Assembly: GCF_020085105.1 (NCBI RefSeq)
Contig: NC_058042.1
Span: forward strand, 13,532,501-13,596,500
DNA from: Siniperca chuatsi
Taxonomy: Eukaryota; Chordata; Actinopteri; Centrarchiformes; Sinipercidae
Direction: 5' to 3'
DNA length: 64,000 nt
The position numbers and the translations under genes were made by a program. Position 1 is the stretch's first letter; each line of letters opens with the position of its first letter. Of this stretch, positions 1 through 30,480 are shown one piece after another. The notes beneath the pieces were generated by a model. That model did not search any database and had not been told where the DNA came from. It saw only the letters and a list, made by a program, of their open reading frames with translations.

Positions 1-1073
1 GATACAGATAGAGAAATTCTGACACATAGTGTTGTCGATATCCCAGGGAGAAAGGCAGTCCGTCAAAAAAATATCCCTCGCCTCAAGGCAAATGGAGAAA
101 TAAAATGTGTCAAACGCTTTGCTTACTGAAATAATGAAACACTAAATGCCAGGAATAGGACCATATTTCACAGGACTTAATTCACTATCCTTACGAGTGG
201 TTGTCAGGTGTGTGTCTGACTGTTAACAGTATTTTAAGTGTACCAGTGTTTTAAGCTGTTTTGTGAAGGCCACGTGCCTCGCCTCACCAGGATCTCTTGT
301 GGCTGAGAGGAAAGTGCATCATATGCTGCAGATTCCTGATTTGTGTTTTTATTTATTTATTTATTTATTGGCAGACTAATGTTATAACATTTTTAGCCGT
401 GCTAGCAGCATGGCTCTACGGGATGGCAATGTCGGTCAGACTGACTGAAATATCTGTAAAACTATTGGAGGGACTGGCACAAAATTTGGTGCAGACATTC
501 TTGGTTCCCAGAGAATTAATCCTAATGAATTTGGTCATTCCCTGACATTTCCTCTAGCGCCACCATGAGGTTGACATTAAGTGGTTTTGGATAAAATTTC
601 ATAACGTTGCCAGGCACAGATTGACATGCACCTCTGTCAGACCTGTTATGAGAGGGGAAGGGCTGCAAAATACACTGTTACACTGTGCCTTTCCAAAAGT
701 CAAAGTACAATGCTACAAAGTAAAATGCTAGTCTTTTCTACGGTGCTGATGGCGATTTTATTGGAGTGGTAGGGATGGGCAGCCTATTAGGTTAGCCTTA
801 TGTTCTCCTGTGTTTTTTTTTTTTTGTTTTTTTTTAATTTGTCAGGTTATATCTTTTTACTACATGAGTCAGAACTTTTTTTTCTTTTTATGTTGGCCTC
901 TAGTTTGAGTTTTTGAGTTGGAGAAGTTCAGTTAGACTAGAAATCTGGGCATTTCTTGTCTTCTAGCCAGCCCTAGGTGGGGTATAACAAGTGAAGAAAA
1001 CCAGGTAGCCTGCTAAGATATATTCAAACCGGATTTCTGTACTCCAGACATGTCTTTGTCCACTGTTTCTCAG
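1..1073 (+). other. lmo7: lmo7 upstream intron, no exon seen
   Basis: This stretch precedes the first recognisable lmo7 exon. The protein must begin further upstream, because the exon at 1,074 starts inside the calponin-homology domain. I looked for the preceding CH exon in all frames and found none. The sequence is AT-rich with T-runs near 820 and 870. The short open frame at 297-545 has no recognisable protein. Confidence 0.6.
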
Positions 1074-20065
<18,992 letters not shown>

Positions 20066-20670
20066 CCAACATGCTGTACTCCAGATAACAGAGTAAGCAG
20101 CCGAATCACTGGGAATTCCTGTTGGATAAAACTATGAAAACACAGTGGAAACATTGTACATACAGCCAAGCCATGACTTTTGTGTTTTACAGTAATTACT
20201 GATAAAACTGTAAACTCTATGATGTGATGTAAAATCTTGACAATCTGTGGATCCACAGGCAAAGTAGACTCTTAATGGCTGTTTTCTTTTTTAATCAAAT
20301 ATGGTACTTTGTTTGTGTCTGCTAATTTGTTTCCATGAAAGTTAATATGAAATAAAGTAATGATGGGGAATTATTAGTGTTTGATTAATGCTTTTATTTT
20401 AATGTTAGTGTTGCTCTTTGTCATATCCTTGTTATATTTGATATTTTCCAACTAGTGCATTAAAGATATCAGATATTTCTTGTTAATGTAACCCATGTAT
20501 GGAGGCACGTTTTAACTTGTAATGAAGCACTTTCTGTTCTATTGTAATCTCACCAAGTGCACTTTGGGATAAATCAGTGGTGTGTGTGTATAACGCATAT
20601 ATTTCTCTCATGAAAATGGGCATCTTAACTGAAATGTTTTTGTAAATAAAGTGCACTGAACATAATCTAT
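20066..20670 (+). terminator. lmo7: lmo7 3' UTR and polyadenylation signals
   Basis: After the TGA at 20,063-20,065 the 3' UTR contains AATAAA at about 20,351 and again at about 20,645, the second followed by a GT-rich stretch further on. Either could be used; the second would give a 3' UTR of about 600 nt. Confidence 0.6.
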
Positions 20671-23600
20671 TAGGGTTTTTATTTGTTATTCATATGTGTA
20701 CCACATGGTGGCATCATTGGTCTCCATAGTAAAAGAGAAATTTCAATGTCATACTGCACCTAGAGATGTCATTATTTGAATATGCCCAAATTATGAGATC
20801 GAACTATTTGAGCAGTGACAAATTTGTAAATGTTTTGTGTACAATACTACTTCTATTTTGATATTTCTATGACATGAAAACTAAAGTACAACTACTTGCC
20901 AGCATGTACTAATATCACTTTAGCTGACTACAATCCATCCATTATCTATAACCGCTTATCCTTAGAGGGTTGTGAGGGGCTGGTGCTGATCCCAGCTGAC
21001 ATTGGGTGAGAGGTGGGGTACATCCTGGACAGGTCTGACTACAATGGCATCTAGTAATAGGTAATCTAATTAACTAAACAAGAATTAACAACAGCTACAA
21101 AGATGCAGCACATTTTACATGAGGTGTCTTATGCTGTCAAAAGAAACTGGACAGAAACAAAGTTATTTAAATGTCAACAAATCTTCTGCCTACCCTGATT
21201 AGTGAGAGTATAACCTTTCTAAACTGTTGTGTAATGCAACAACATTTCATCTGTGTAATGCATCAACAGTTCTCAGAAATAAAATTGGACTAAATGCTGT
21301 GCTTGTTTGCTCTTGTGTAGTAAGGTATATGGGTAAGGAACTGCTAGTAAACCTGTATAGTTAATCAGTACATATATTTTCTCGTGTTTAGCTGGTAATT
21401 AATTCTGTTGTTATGACTTCTTATCTGTGCCGGTGAACTACAGCATCAATAAATGTCTTTGTTCAAGTATTTCAGAACTTGTATATATTTAAGAGGTTTC
21501 CTCTTTCTCTTTCTTTATCTAACTCTGCTGTAGTACGTAGTGTTTGGTTAAACAAAGAGCGTTTTATCATGAAATATTCCCATAGAATATCTGTGTCTTG
21601 TAATTCTTATATGGTATTTCTTGTGAAGACAGCCCAGATATAACTGCTTTAAAGTCCATTTTTGGCAACATTTACTAATGGAACCAAGTATGTTTTATAT
21701 AAACTACTGACGAAGTGCGCTGCAAGCCACAGTAATTTCTCCTTAAGTGTAAAGGAATGCTTTTTGCTTTTCAAAATGTCTGTTTGTAAAACTTTTAAAC
21801 ACGTAAAGACTTGTTGGCACTGCAGAGAGTATCCTTTGTCCATTTATAGTTATTATACTAATTCCCATGAAAATCTTTTTTTTTTTGTAATGCTTTGCAG
21901 AGCACATACAATTCCATTCACCTCTGTTGTGTTGGGGTAAGCAAGAAAATGTTTTGTTATTTGGGTGAGCTGACTTTTTACAGGAAATTGGTGAAGCAAG
22001 GTTAAGAACGACAGAAGGGAAGAGAAAGTTTTCTGTCCTCAGGCCTTTAAATGGGGAAGTGCAATGCACTAAAATGGTAGATTCAGTCTCTGGCATCCAA
22101 AATAAAAGACGTCTATGGTTGTGTGCTCACTGTAGTAAAAAGTTATAGGGAAATGTGGACATTTAAAAAGTTGGGAGTTTGAGGTGACCTTTTGTTTGAA
22201 TCATGAGGAAGGTTACACTGCAGCAATATATCCTATCTATGAGTAAATGTAGTACTGCAGCAATAAAAGCAGTATGTCATCCATATGAGGAAGTAACAAT
22301 GCAAGTCACATTTAACAGCTCACTCAGATCTCGCTGGTACTCTTCCATCTGACATTTATGAACAATCTTCTTTTTTCTCATGCCACCATTCAACTCAGAT
22401 GAAAGATAGGAGTTGAGGAAAGGAAGCTACAAGAATAGCATTACAAAGATGTTATTGTCATTGTGGCTGTGACCATGGTGGTTTTTGCTCTCTGTGGACC
22501 AAGACAGGCAAAACTGAGATGTTAAACATCGGTCATCCAGCACTCTTGGCCTGATAGATGGAAATGTTTTTTATGGTTTACTGTGACCTGGTCTTTTGGA
22601 AGGGGGATATGAGTTCCCCAAAGGCACAAGTAGAGACATTTTTCAGTTTCTGACATGCTCCATCTGTTTGGGGTGACTCTCTGCCTGACCCATTTAAATA
22701 CAAGTACAGAAAGCTGGAATCAGCAGAGGGTAAACAGAACGGACAGGCTACACATGTAGAGACATTAGTTGTTTCAAATTTAGCTTGAGAGTTGACAGAT
22801 GAACCAGATTGACTGTGTGGACAATGTTTACAGAGCAGAGATGTTTAACATTCCTCTGTGTAATGGTTAAACTCTCACTCCATCAGTGAGATTTAATCCT
22901 TTTATACCATGTGCACCAAAATGTTAGCTTTTTTTCCTAGTGATCAGTCAATCAAATCCAGATTACAGTAGAACATAACTGTCTTCAGTTTGCAGCATTT
23001 TTAGAACTGTAAAATGTACAGTAATTTGTCCCTTAGCTTACCTGAGATTTAATGCTTTAGTGCTGTTTGGGGCATCATATTTTAGAAATGAGCAAAGCCT
23101 AATCAAAGCTGAATGGAAAGTTGCACTTAGACATCAATGTCATCTTAATATGTGCTAAAAAACAAACAAATATTTGGACCACGAACAAGTGGACAGCTGT
23201 TGAATACTGCTGATTTATATGTTTGGGCATCTACAAAGAGGCTGCCAGGTGGATGTACGTTTTTAAATCTGTCTAACTGACAAGTGTAAATGGGGGAAAA
23301 GTAACCATGAGACACATGATGGGAGAGATCTGTCTTGAGCATCAGGACATTTTCAAAAAGCTACTGTGGCTGTTTTTCTTGTTTAAGACATGATTGCAGG
23401 GCAGCCATGTGGAAAATCTTGACCCTGGTCTTTGTCAAAGAATCTTAAGAATTTTTAAGGCTCCTGTTGCTTCCTTTGGGTATAGGAAACCACCTAGATA
23501 TTTTATTTTTATTTTTTTTCATGGGAGATGCCCCAAGGCTTTTATTTATGGTGCTATTTTAAAACTGCTTTTATTGTTGGTTTTAGTGGAAACAGATTTT

Positions 23601-24420
23601 CATGAAAAACTCTCCCTACAAAGTTTCTCTAAGAGGTTCTCTGTCCAGTTGGCATCCACATCCACTTTAAATCTTGTTTGTCTTTGCAAATGTAAGCCCT
23701 TTTCATTACTAGTCTTGCAAGGTTTTAGAGAAAGTAACTTCCTCTCAGTGGTTTTCCCGCATGAATATGAGATCTTGTCTGAAAGATCTTTTCTGAAGTT
23801 TTATAGCACAAAAACTGCTCTGATTTAATAACTGTTTCACAGCTGAGACTCGTTTTCCTAACAATACAGCAAACAGTAGGAGCTGTAGATCTAACAGCTT
23901 GACATTAAAATGCTGACAGGCTGCATAAACAGGAAAGCATTATGACATGAGGAAATGGTTACAAGTTACAAGTGAGGCACTAACCCCTTCTGTCTACCTG
24001 TCAATCATCTGTTACCATTGTACTATCTGGACTGACTATCTGGACGACACAGGAAGCAACGAGGAAGAAGTGGGAGTGTCTGGGCCTTGCAGATATCTGG
24101 TGAGGATCCTGTCAGTGGAACATAACTGCTATAACATTGTCCAGAGCCCAAACAGACGGGCAGAGAGACATAGGCGTCCAGCTCAACGGACAGATAGGCG
24201 GGATGACCAGGAATCTGTTTTTACAATCCTCACTTAAACTGTATTTATGACAAAATTATGATTTTGGGCCATAAGAAGAACTTTAACTTCTCTTAAAAGT
24301 CAGTTAATCACACGTACAAACACTGCCTCAAAGGTTGTTCATACAGGTTGTCTGGTATTTAGAACTTTTTTAATGGGGAACAACTAAAAGAGTTCTAACA
24401 AGACTAAGAGTCTACAATCA
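20671..24420. other. Intergenic region, mostly unannotated
   Basis: No convincing gene is seen. Open frames such as 23,394-23,828 and 23,947-24,237 have no recognisable domain and no splice context. A known type of dispersed repeat lies at 20,935-21,034; the rest looks like unique AT-rich DNA. Confidence 0.5.
20935..21034 (+). repeat. Dispersed teleost repeat (ccatcc...cttatcc type)
   Basis: Sequence runs ccatccattatctataaccg, cttatcc, then a segment on ggggctggtgctgatcccag and ggtggggtacatcctggaca. This is a diverged copy of a very common fish repeat normally reading ccgcttatcctg and gggtacaccctggacaggt. It is truncated. Confidence 0.7.
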
Positions 24421-24429
24421 TGCGAGCGG

Positions 24430-24708
24430 CTCTGAGATTGTACTTACAGTAGGCGCAGTGGTTCAGCTGCAAATGCTAACATCAGCACGTGCTAAAATGC
24501 TTACAGTAACAGTGCTAACATGCTGATGTGTAGTAGGTATAATGTTTACCGTGTTTACCACCTTAGTTTTGCTTGTTATGCATGCTAACATTTACTTGTT
24601 CGCACTAAGCACAGCTGAGGCTAATGGGAATGTCAAAAGTCAGGGGATCATCAAAGTTATTACTATTCTTCCTGAGGGGGACGTGAACCATGCAGTGATT
24701 GTCGAGAT
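24430..24708 (+). repeat. Dispersed teleost repeat, left part (interrupted by Tc1)
   Basis: Contains gctaacatgctgatgtgtag, caggtataatg-like text, acagctgaggctaatgggaa and ggggatcatcaaagttatta, recognisable as a frequent fish repeat with many GCTAAC words. It ends at the TA target site of the Tc1 element at 24,710. Related sequence resumes at 26,510. Confidence 0.65.
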
Positions 24709-24709
24709 A

Positions 24710-26507
24710 CAGCAGGTAAAATAAGTATTGAACACGTCACCATTTTTCTCAGTAAATATATTTCTAAAAAGGTGCTATTGACATGAAATTTTCACCAGAT
24801 GTTGGTGACAACCCATGCAATCCACACATGCAAAGAAATCTAACCATAGATGTTCATAAATTAAGTTATGTATAATAATGTTAAATGACACAGGGAAAAA
24901 GTATTGAACACACTTACTGAAATTCATTTAATACTTCATACAAAAGCCTTTGTTGGCAATGACTTCTTCAAGATGCCTCCTGTATGGATAAATGAGTTGC
25001 ATGCATTGCTGAAGTGGTATTTTGGCCCATCTTCCACACAAACAGTCTTCAAATCTTGAAGGTTCTGTGGGCCTCTTCTCTGAACTCTGATCTTTAGTTC
25101 TTTCCATAGATTTTCAACTGAATTCAAGTCAGTTGATTGGCCGGGCCATTCTTGCAGCTTTATTTTCTTTCTCTGAAACCAATTGTGAGTTTCCTTGGCT
25201 GTGTGTTTGTGATCATTGTCTTGCTGAAATGTCCACCCTCGTTTCATCTTCATCATCCTGGTAGATGGCAGCAGATTTTTATCAAGAATGTCTCTGTACA
25301 TTTTTCCATTCATCCTTCCCTCAATTATATGAAGTTTGACAGTACCGTATGCTGAAAAACAGCCCCCACACCATGATGTTTCCACCTCCAATCTTCACTG
25401 TTGGTATGGTGTTTTGGGGGTGATGTGCAGTGCCATTTCTGTGTATTATGGCATCCAAAGAGTTCAATTTTGGTCTCATCTGACCATACTATATTCTCCC
25501 AGTATGTCACAGGCTTGTCCAAATGTTGTGCAGCAAACTTTAAATGAGCTTCAACATGCTTTTTCTTAAGTAATGGAGTCTTGCGTGGTGAGCGTGCATA
25601 CAGGCCATGGCGGTTGAGTGCATTACTTATCGTTTTCTTTGTACAATTGTACCTGCTAATTCCAGGTCCTTCTGAAGCTGTCCACAAGTGGTCCTTGGCT
25701 CTTGAACAACTCTTCTGATAATTCTTTTCACTCCTCTGTCAGAAATCTTGCGAGGAGCACCTGGTCGTGGCCAGTTTATGGTGAAATTATGTTCCTTTCA
25801 TTTCCGGATTATGGTCCCAGCAGTGCTCACTAGAACATTCAGAAGTTTTGAAATCCTTCTGTAACTAATGCCATCAGTATGTTCTGGATGCAAAGGTCTT
25901 GAGAGAGCTCTTTGCTTTTGCCCATCATTTCTTCTGATACACCTTGGTAATGAGACACCTTTTTAGTTTTCCCATGTTAGTTTTTCCTATTTATGGATAT
26001 TGATATTATATACCTCCATTACTGCTGTGCAATATCTTAATAATCTCATTAAGCTACACTTAACTCAACAGTACTTGCACCACTACTTATTACTTATATT
26101 ATTACATTGTATTATTATACTGTATTATCATCATCAACCGGTAAACCCACTTGGTACCTCACACTTATTTTATCTTATACTTATACCCACCTGGTGGGTA
26201 TAAGCTGCTGAAACAGCTGATATTAATTTGCACTGAAAAGGGGCAGGATTGCTTTCTAATTACTGGTTGTCTTGGCTTTCCATTCCTTTTTGCACCTCCC
26301 TTTCTTCATGTGTTCAATACTTTTTCCCTGTGTCATTTAACATTATAACACAACTTAATTTATGGACATCTATGGTTTGATTTCTTTGCATGTGTGGATT
26401 TCATGAGTTGTTATCAACATCTGGTGAACATTTAATTTCAGTAGCACCTTTAGAAATATATTTACTGAGAAAAATGGTGACGTGTTCAATACTTATTTTA
26501 CCTGCTG
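24710..26507 (-). mobile_element. Tc1/mariner-like transposon (inactive), complete with TIRs
   Basis: The ends are inverted repeats of about 200 nt: 24,710-24,912 begins cagcaggtaaaataagtatt and 26,310-26,507 ends with its reverse complement (aatacttattttacctgctg). A TA dinucleotide flanks each side (24,708-24,709 and 26,508-26,509), the Tc1 target duplication. The transposase lies on the minus strand between the repeats. An extra AT-rich segment, roughly 25,985-26,205, separates its start from the right TIR and looks like a later insertion. Total length 1,798 nt. Confidence 0.93.
24936..25928 (-). pseudogene. Tc1-like transposase, broken by frameshifts
   Basis: Reading leftwards from ATG at 25,926-25,928, MGKSKELSQD is the usual start of Tc1-like transposases, but the frame is lost soon after; a shifted frame gives RRISKLLNVLVSTAGTIIRK (helix-turn-helix). 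Two further frames overlap: 25,687-25,325 carries [13 protein letters not shown] (first catalytic Asp) and 25,391-24,936 carries [11 protein letters not shown] (second Asp) and VENLWKELK (Glu). The DDE residues are visible but lie in different frames, so no active enzyme is made. Confidence 0.9.
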
Positions 26508-26509
26508 TA

Positions 26510-26695
26510 TTACACTCAAAAACTACAAATGTCAACCTCCTCGTGGCACTACAGAATAAGTCATTGGATCACCAAAGTCATTAGGACTCATCCTCTGGGG
26601 ACCACAAATGTCTTTACAAATTTTCACGGCAATCTATCTAATAGTTTAAGTCTAATTGAGATATTTCAGTCTGGACCAAAGTGATGGACTGACTG
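26510..26695 (+). repeat. Dispersed teleost repeat, right part
   Basis: After the Tc1 element comes ggatcaccaaagtcattagg, then ctcatcctctggggaccaca, ttttcacggcaatctatcta and gagatatttcagtctggacc, the later part of the same repeat seen left of the transposon. The overlap between the two flanks (both contain the ggatcaccaaagtcatta word) implies two tandem or rearranged copies, not a simple split. Confidence 0.65.
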
Positions 26696-28984
26696 ACCCA
26701 CCGTCATTGCCATCCCTTGCTTGCATCTCCAATAGCATGGATTAAAAAATGTGCTACAGTGCTTTTTGTATATTACGTCAAGGGGAACAGTCTTGAAATT
26801 TCTGAAATCATACAAAACCAGATTAGCTGCAAAACCACAGAAAAGTAAATATGTACAAGCTAATTGTGTAAAGGTGATAGTTCCTCCAAGATCAGTTACT
26901 GACAGGAAATATAGTTTTGTTGAGCCATTGCACCAAGAATAAAAATAATACAGTATCTTACTATTTGTGAAATGGCATTACAGCTCAAATTAAAGTGACC
27001 TTACTAACAGTCTCACAGGCCAACTTACACACGCAGAGGATGATAGGATGGTTCAGTTTTGGACTTTGAATCAACTTCCTCCACATCTTGCCCTTTCAGA
27101 CAGCCTGGGGGGGGGGCTTGGACTTCTTGTGAAAGGAACAGCCACAGCAGGGGAGGAGGATGCTCCTTCTTTTTCCTCTCTGTTCCCTGCAGCTGATTGA
27201 TGCTGGCAGCCTTTTACCTTTTAGTTTACCGGCACAGTGCAAGTCTCAGCTCTGTCGCTGGGAGCTTCACCAATCTCCGGTCTGCTGCTGGGTGCTGAGA
27301 GCAGCTCAGCGGAGACTGGCGACATTTACACCCTCCCTCTACCCAATAAAACGACACGGAGCAGACAGGGAGAAAGAGCTTTATGGTCAGAAGCACTAAG
27401 GTTGAGTCCTTGAAGGAGACAGATAACATGGAGGATCACAGATTTTAATCAGTCTGTCTGCAGCTACACCTGGGTTTTCTCCTCCTTTTGGCTGATAGCA
27501 TGACATACACTTTTAAGTGTTTCAAAAGCAAAAAAGTTGCATGTAAAAGCCAGAAGAATTAAGAAAATCTATATCCTATAAAAGTATTTTAAGCACCCAA
27601 ACTTACTGAACTGTTCATTGTAATTTCATGCATTCATATTTGTGCATTGATTCCACTTCACAAAAGACCTTGTTAAATAAGAATAGTCATGCTTGTTTTG
27701 TTGACAAGAAACAGATTTAAGAAATACAATCAAAAGTTAATTTTTGCTCTAAATATATTAAAAGAAGTTAAAACATAATTTAAATCATATTTGTTTTTAA
27801 TTGCCTCTTGCACACAACTTGTGAAGACATGAGATGTCTTTGATAAAAGTCAGTTGCTGTTCAGGGCTAGCTTGATTCTTCCACTAACTTCTTGTGGCAG
27901 TGTGATTTGAAAATGTAAAAGCATATTGCAGGCAGCTTTAATGCTGCTGCAGGTAGTGTTATATGAGGCAGTTCCTTTAAATAAAACTAGGCTGTACTGT
28001 TGAAGGTTTTGTGTGGTGGTGTCGTGATTAAAAACATGATCTGATGTTTTTTTACTTTGTGTTGCATTGCTGTGCTCTCAGCTACAAGAAACAGGATAGT
28101 AGACGAACAACAGCTTGTCGTGTGCAGGTTTGTATGTCTTGTCTTATTGCTGGATTTCACTGAGGCTGATGTCAGGCTGGCCTTCACAGAGTCTTGCAGG
28201 GGGGAGCAAAGATCTGACTAGAATTTATTATTGCTTTAATTTCCTGCATCTTACCTTTTCTCCAGTGCAGTGATTGGATTTCATACTGTACTTGGACACA
28301 AAAACACACACACACAAAATAAAAAAAGCATTAACTCCAGAATGTACTGCCCTGCTAACGTAACATCACTCCTTGTAATTGACGAGGAAAAGAGGTAATT
28401 TAAAGCTGCCGTCCATTATGACAATAACAAAACTGCCAGATTGTAAAAATGAATGATGTTGCAGTATGAAAGATATCTGCATCAAATTGCTATGGATTAG
28501 AGTGTCACAATTCAAGAGCATAGTTGAGCTTTCAAATGATGGATTGTGGCTTTAAACAGTGTTTGAGTGGCTCTGCCAGACGGCCGCTCCAGTGGAGGAT
28601 TTGTGAAAGAGGATGTTTGTTTTCTTGTGAAAGTGCTGGTGGTGTTTGGAGAAAAAGAAAAGGTCACTAATACATCATGTTCACTATGATGAGACACAAG
28701 TACACACAAGGACATTTCTTTTTTTAGTTGAACACAATTCTGAGAACTGTTAATGCTTCAAAGAATACATGGACCCTTAATGGTTTCACTGCTTGGTAAC
28801 ACAAACACTTAACTGGGCTAATTATGGGTTCAGGTAGTGAGCAAACAGTGATGGAACCCTGTTGTGTTACAATATGTGTACTTTACATTAGCAGTCAATG
28901 GCTGCAAAACTTCTCAGGGTTTGTTCAAGCACTGAGGTGTTTGCCCTAATACCGAGATAACTGAGGAGATAAAAGAGCTTTAAA
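26696..28984. other. Intergenic, no gene recognised
   Basis: Only short unmatched open frames are present. The G/C-richer patch at about 27,080-27,400 has no recognisable protein in any frame. Nothing else can be supported. Confidence 0.45.
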
Positions 28985-29240
28985 TAAAGCTCCTGAACAA
29001 GTGAGTAAGTGGACCATGAGCTGAGTTTTTTTGTCAACTGCTGTTTCCAATGTCAAGAATGAAATGTCAAGTACAACTTTTAAGAAAACATGGATGAGAA
29101 GTCCTAAAGGTGCTCAGAATCATGGAAATTCTCCATATTTCCATGACAACTGAGCAAACTCAATACGCTAATTAGGGCCATGTGATCAAAAGGTCCAGAA
29201 CAAGGGAGTAAGTGGACCTTGAGTTGGGATTGTTTCCAGG
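28985..29240. repeat. Foldback MITE relative, copy C (rearranged)
   Basis: Shares words with copies A and B: aaagctcctgaacaagtgag, agtaagtggaccatgagctg, and again gtccagaacaagggagtaag with tggaccttgagttgggattg. Also ttccatgacaactgagcaaa, matching the right arm of copy A. The outer motif appears twice in the same direction, so this copy is rearranged or partial. Confidence 0.5.
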
Positions 29241-29475
29241 TTGAAGAATGAACTGTCGAGCTCTGGTTTGTTCTGCTATTAGAGCATCAGAAACTTTACA
29301 GATATTTAAAGGGACAATCTGTAATTTTTGACAACAAGTATTTGAGGTTTATAAAAATGATGAGTTTGAGAAATAGATTAAATATCAACAAATCGAATTA
29401 TCAAAGGGGAGTGATCCCAGGTTCCAGTCTTTTTGTTAAGATTTTTGATTACATTTGGATCACTGTTTGCGTCTT

Positions 29476-29860
29476 AAAAGGAATAGCTCATCGTTTTGCC
29501 TTCTTGCCCAGAGTTAGATGAGAAGCTTAATTAGCTTAGCTAATTAACAGATTAACAGGTTATATCTTGTTTGTTTAATCTGTACAAAAACTGAAGTGTA
29601 AAAACAAGTTGTGGTTTTATTTATGTCATCATTGAGCTTTAGAGGTGGCATAGGCAGGTAGGCAGCTTTTATTACTGTCAGACGGAGCCAGGCTAGCTGC
29701 TTCCCTCTGTTTCCGGTCTTTGTGCTGAGCTAAGCTAACCTGCTGCTGACTGTAGCTGTATTTAACAGACATAAATGAAAGTGGTATCAATCTTCTCATC
29801 TAACTTGCTACTAGAAAGGCAATAAGCACATTTCCCTAAATGTTGAATTATTCCTTTAAA
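29476..29860 (-). repeat. SINE-like/palindromic teleost repeat, copy 1
   Basis: Contains gcccagagttagatgagaag, tgctgagctaagctaacctg, gacggagccaggctagctgc and gtggtatcaatcttctcatc. The two ends are inverted: aaaaggaatagctcat at the left and aatgttgaattattccttta at the right. The same family occurs in the opposite direction at 34,642. Confidence 0.7.
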
Positions 29861-30303
29861 ATGTTTTGTTTTTGTCATGTAACAGATGCTTTTGTGGCCC
29901 AGCCAGATTTACTACGCTGACATACATGAATAAAATATATCCACTCTGCAAATGAACACAGCTGTGGAGTGTTTGATGTTAAGTGAAATCCATGTTTAAT
30001 TAATAAAGACTTATTGCTGTTTTAAGTAGATTTAAGGTGACTAAGGTGAATATTTTGCAGTTGACTTGCTGGTTTTTTATTACAGTATAAGCTTCATGGT
30101 GGCTACAGTACTAATGTTTGTTTTAATTATCAGAGAGCCACCTAAAGTCACCCTTCTGAAAACATCATGTGGAAAAACCATATCCTCACTTCTTTCTTTG
30201 ACTTTTTTTAGCCTTTCAGTCCTTTTGTTATCGTTAAATCTATAGTCAGATTTTCAACCACACAAAAGTCTGAGAGGTTCCCTCATTTTTCATGCTCATG
30301 CTT

Positions 30304-30480
30304 CAGTTCAATTCAATTTTATTTATATAGCACCAATTCATAGCAGAAGTTATCTCATTGCACTTTTCCTATAGAGCAGGTCTAGACCGTACTCTTTTTA
30401 ATATTAATTACAGAGACCCAACCCAACCTTGGACAGAACCAGACTCAATGGTGGGCGGCCATCCACCGCTGCCGTGTTAG
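30304..30480 (+). repeat. Dispersed teleost repeat (caattttatttatatagcac end)
   Basis: Starts cagttcaattcaattttatt, then tatatagcaccaattcatag, agcaggtctagaccgtactc and ggtgggcggccatcc. This is a recognisable abundant fish repeat, internally shortened. Confidence 0.7.

Noticed and set aside
23394..24237. Two open frames of 144 and 96 codons
   Set aside because: No domain, no splice context, and codon content like AT-rich intergenic DNA.
27080..27429. G/C-richer patch with open frames on both strands
   Set aside because: No recognisable protein and no exon structure; kept as intergenic.
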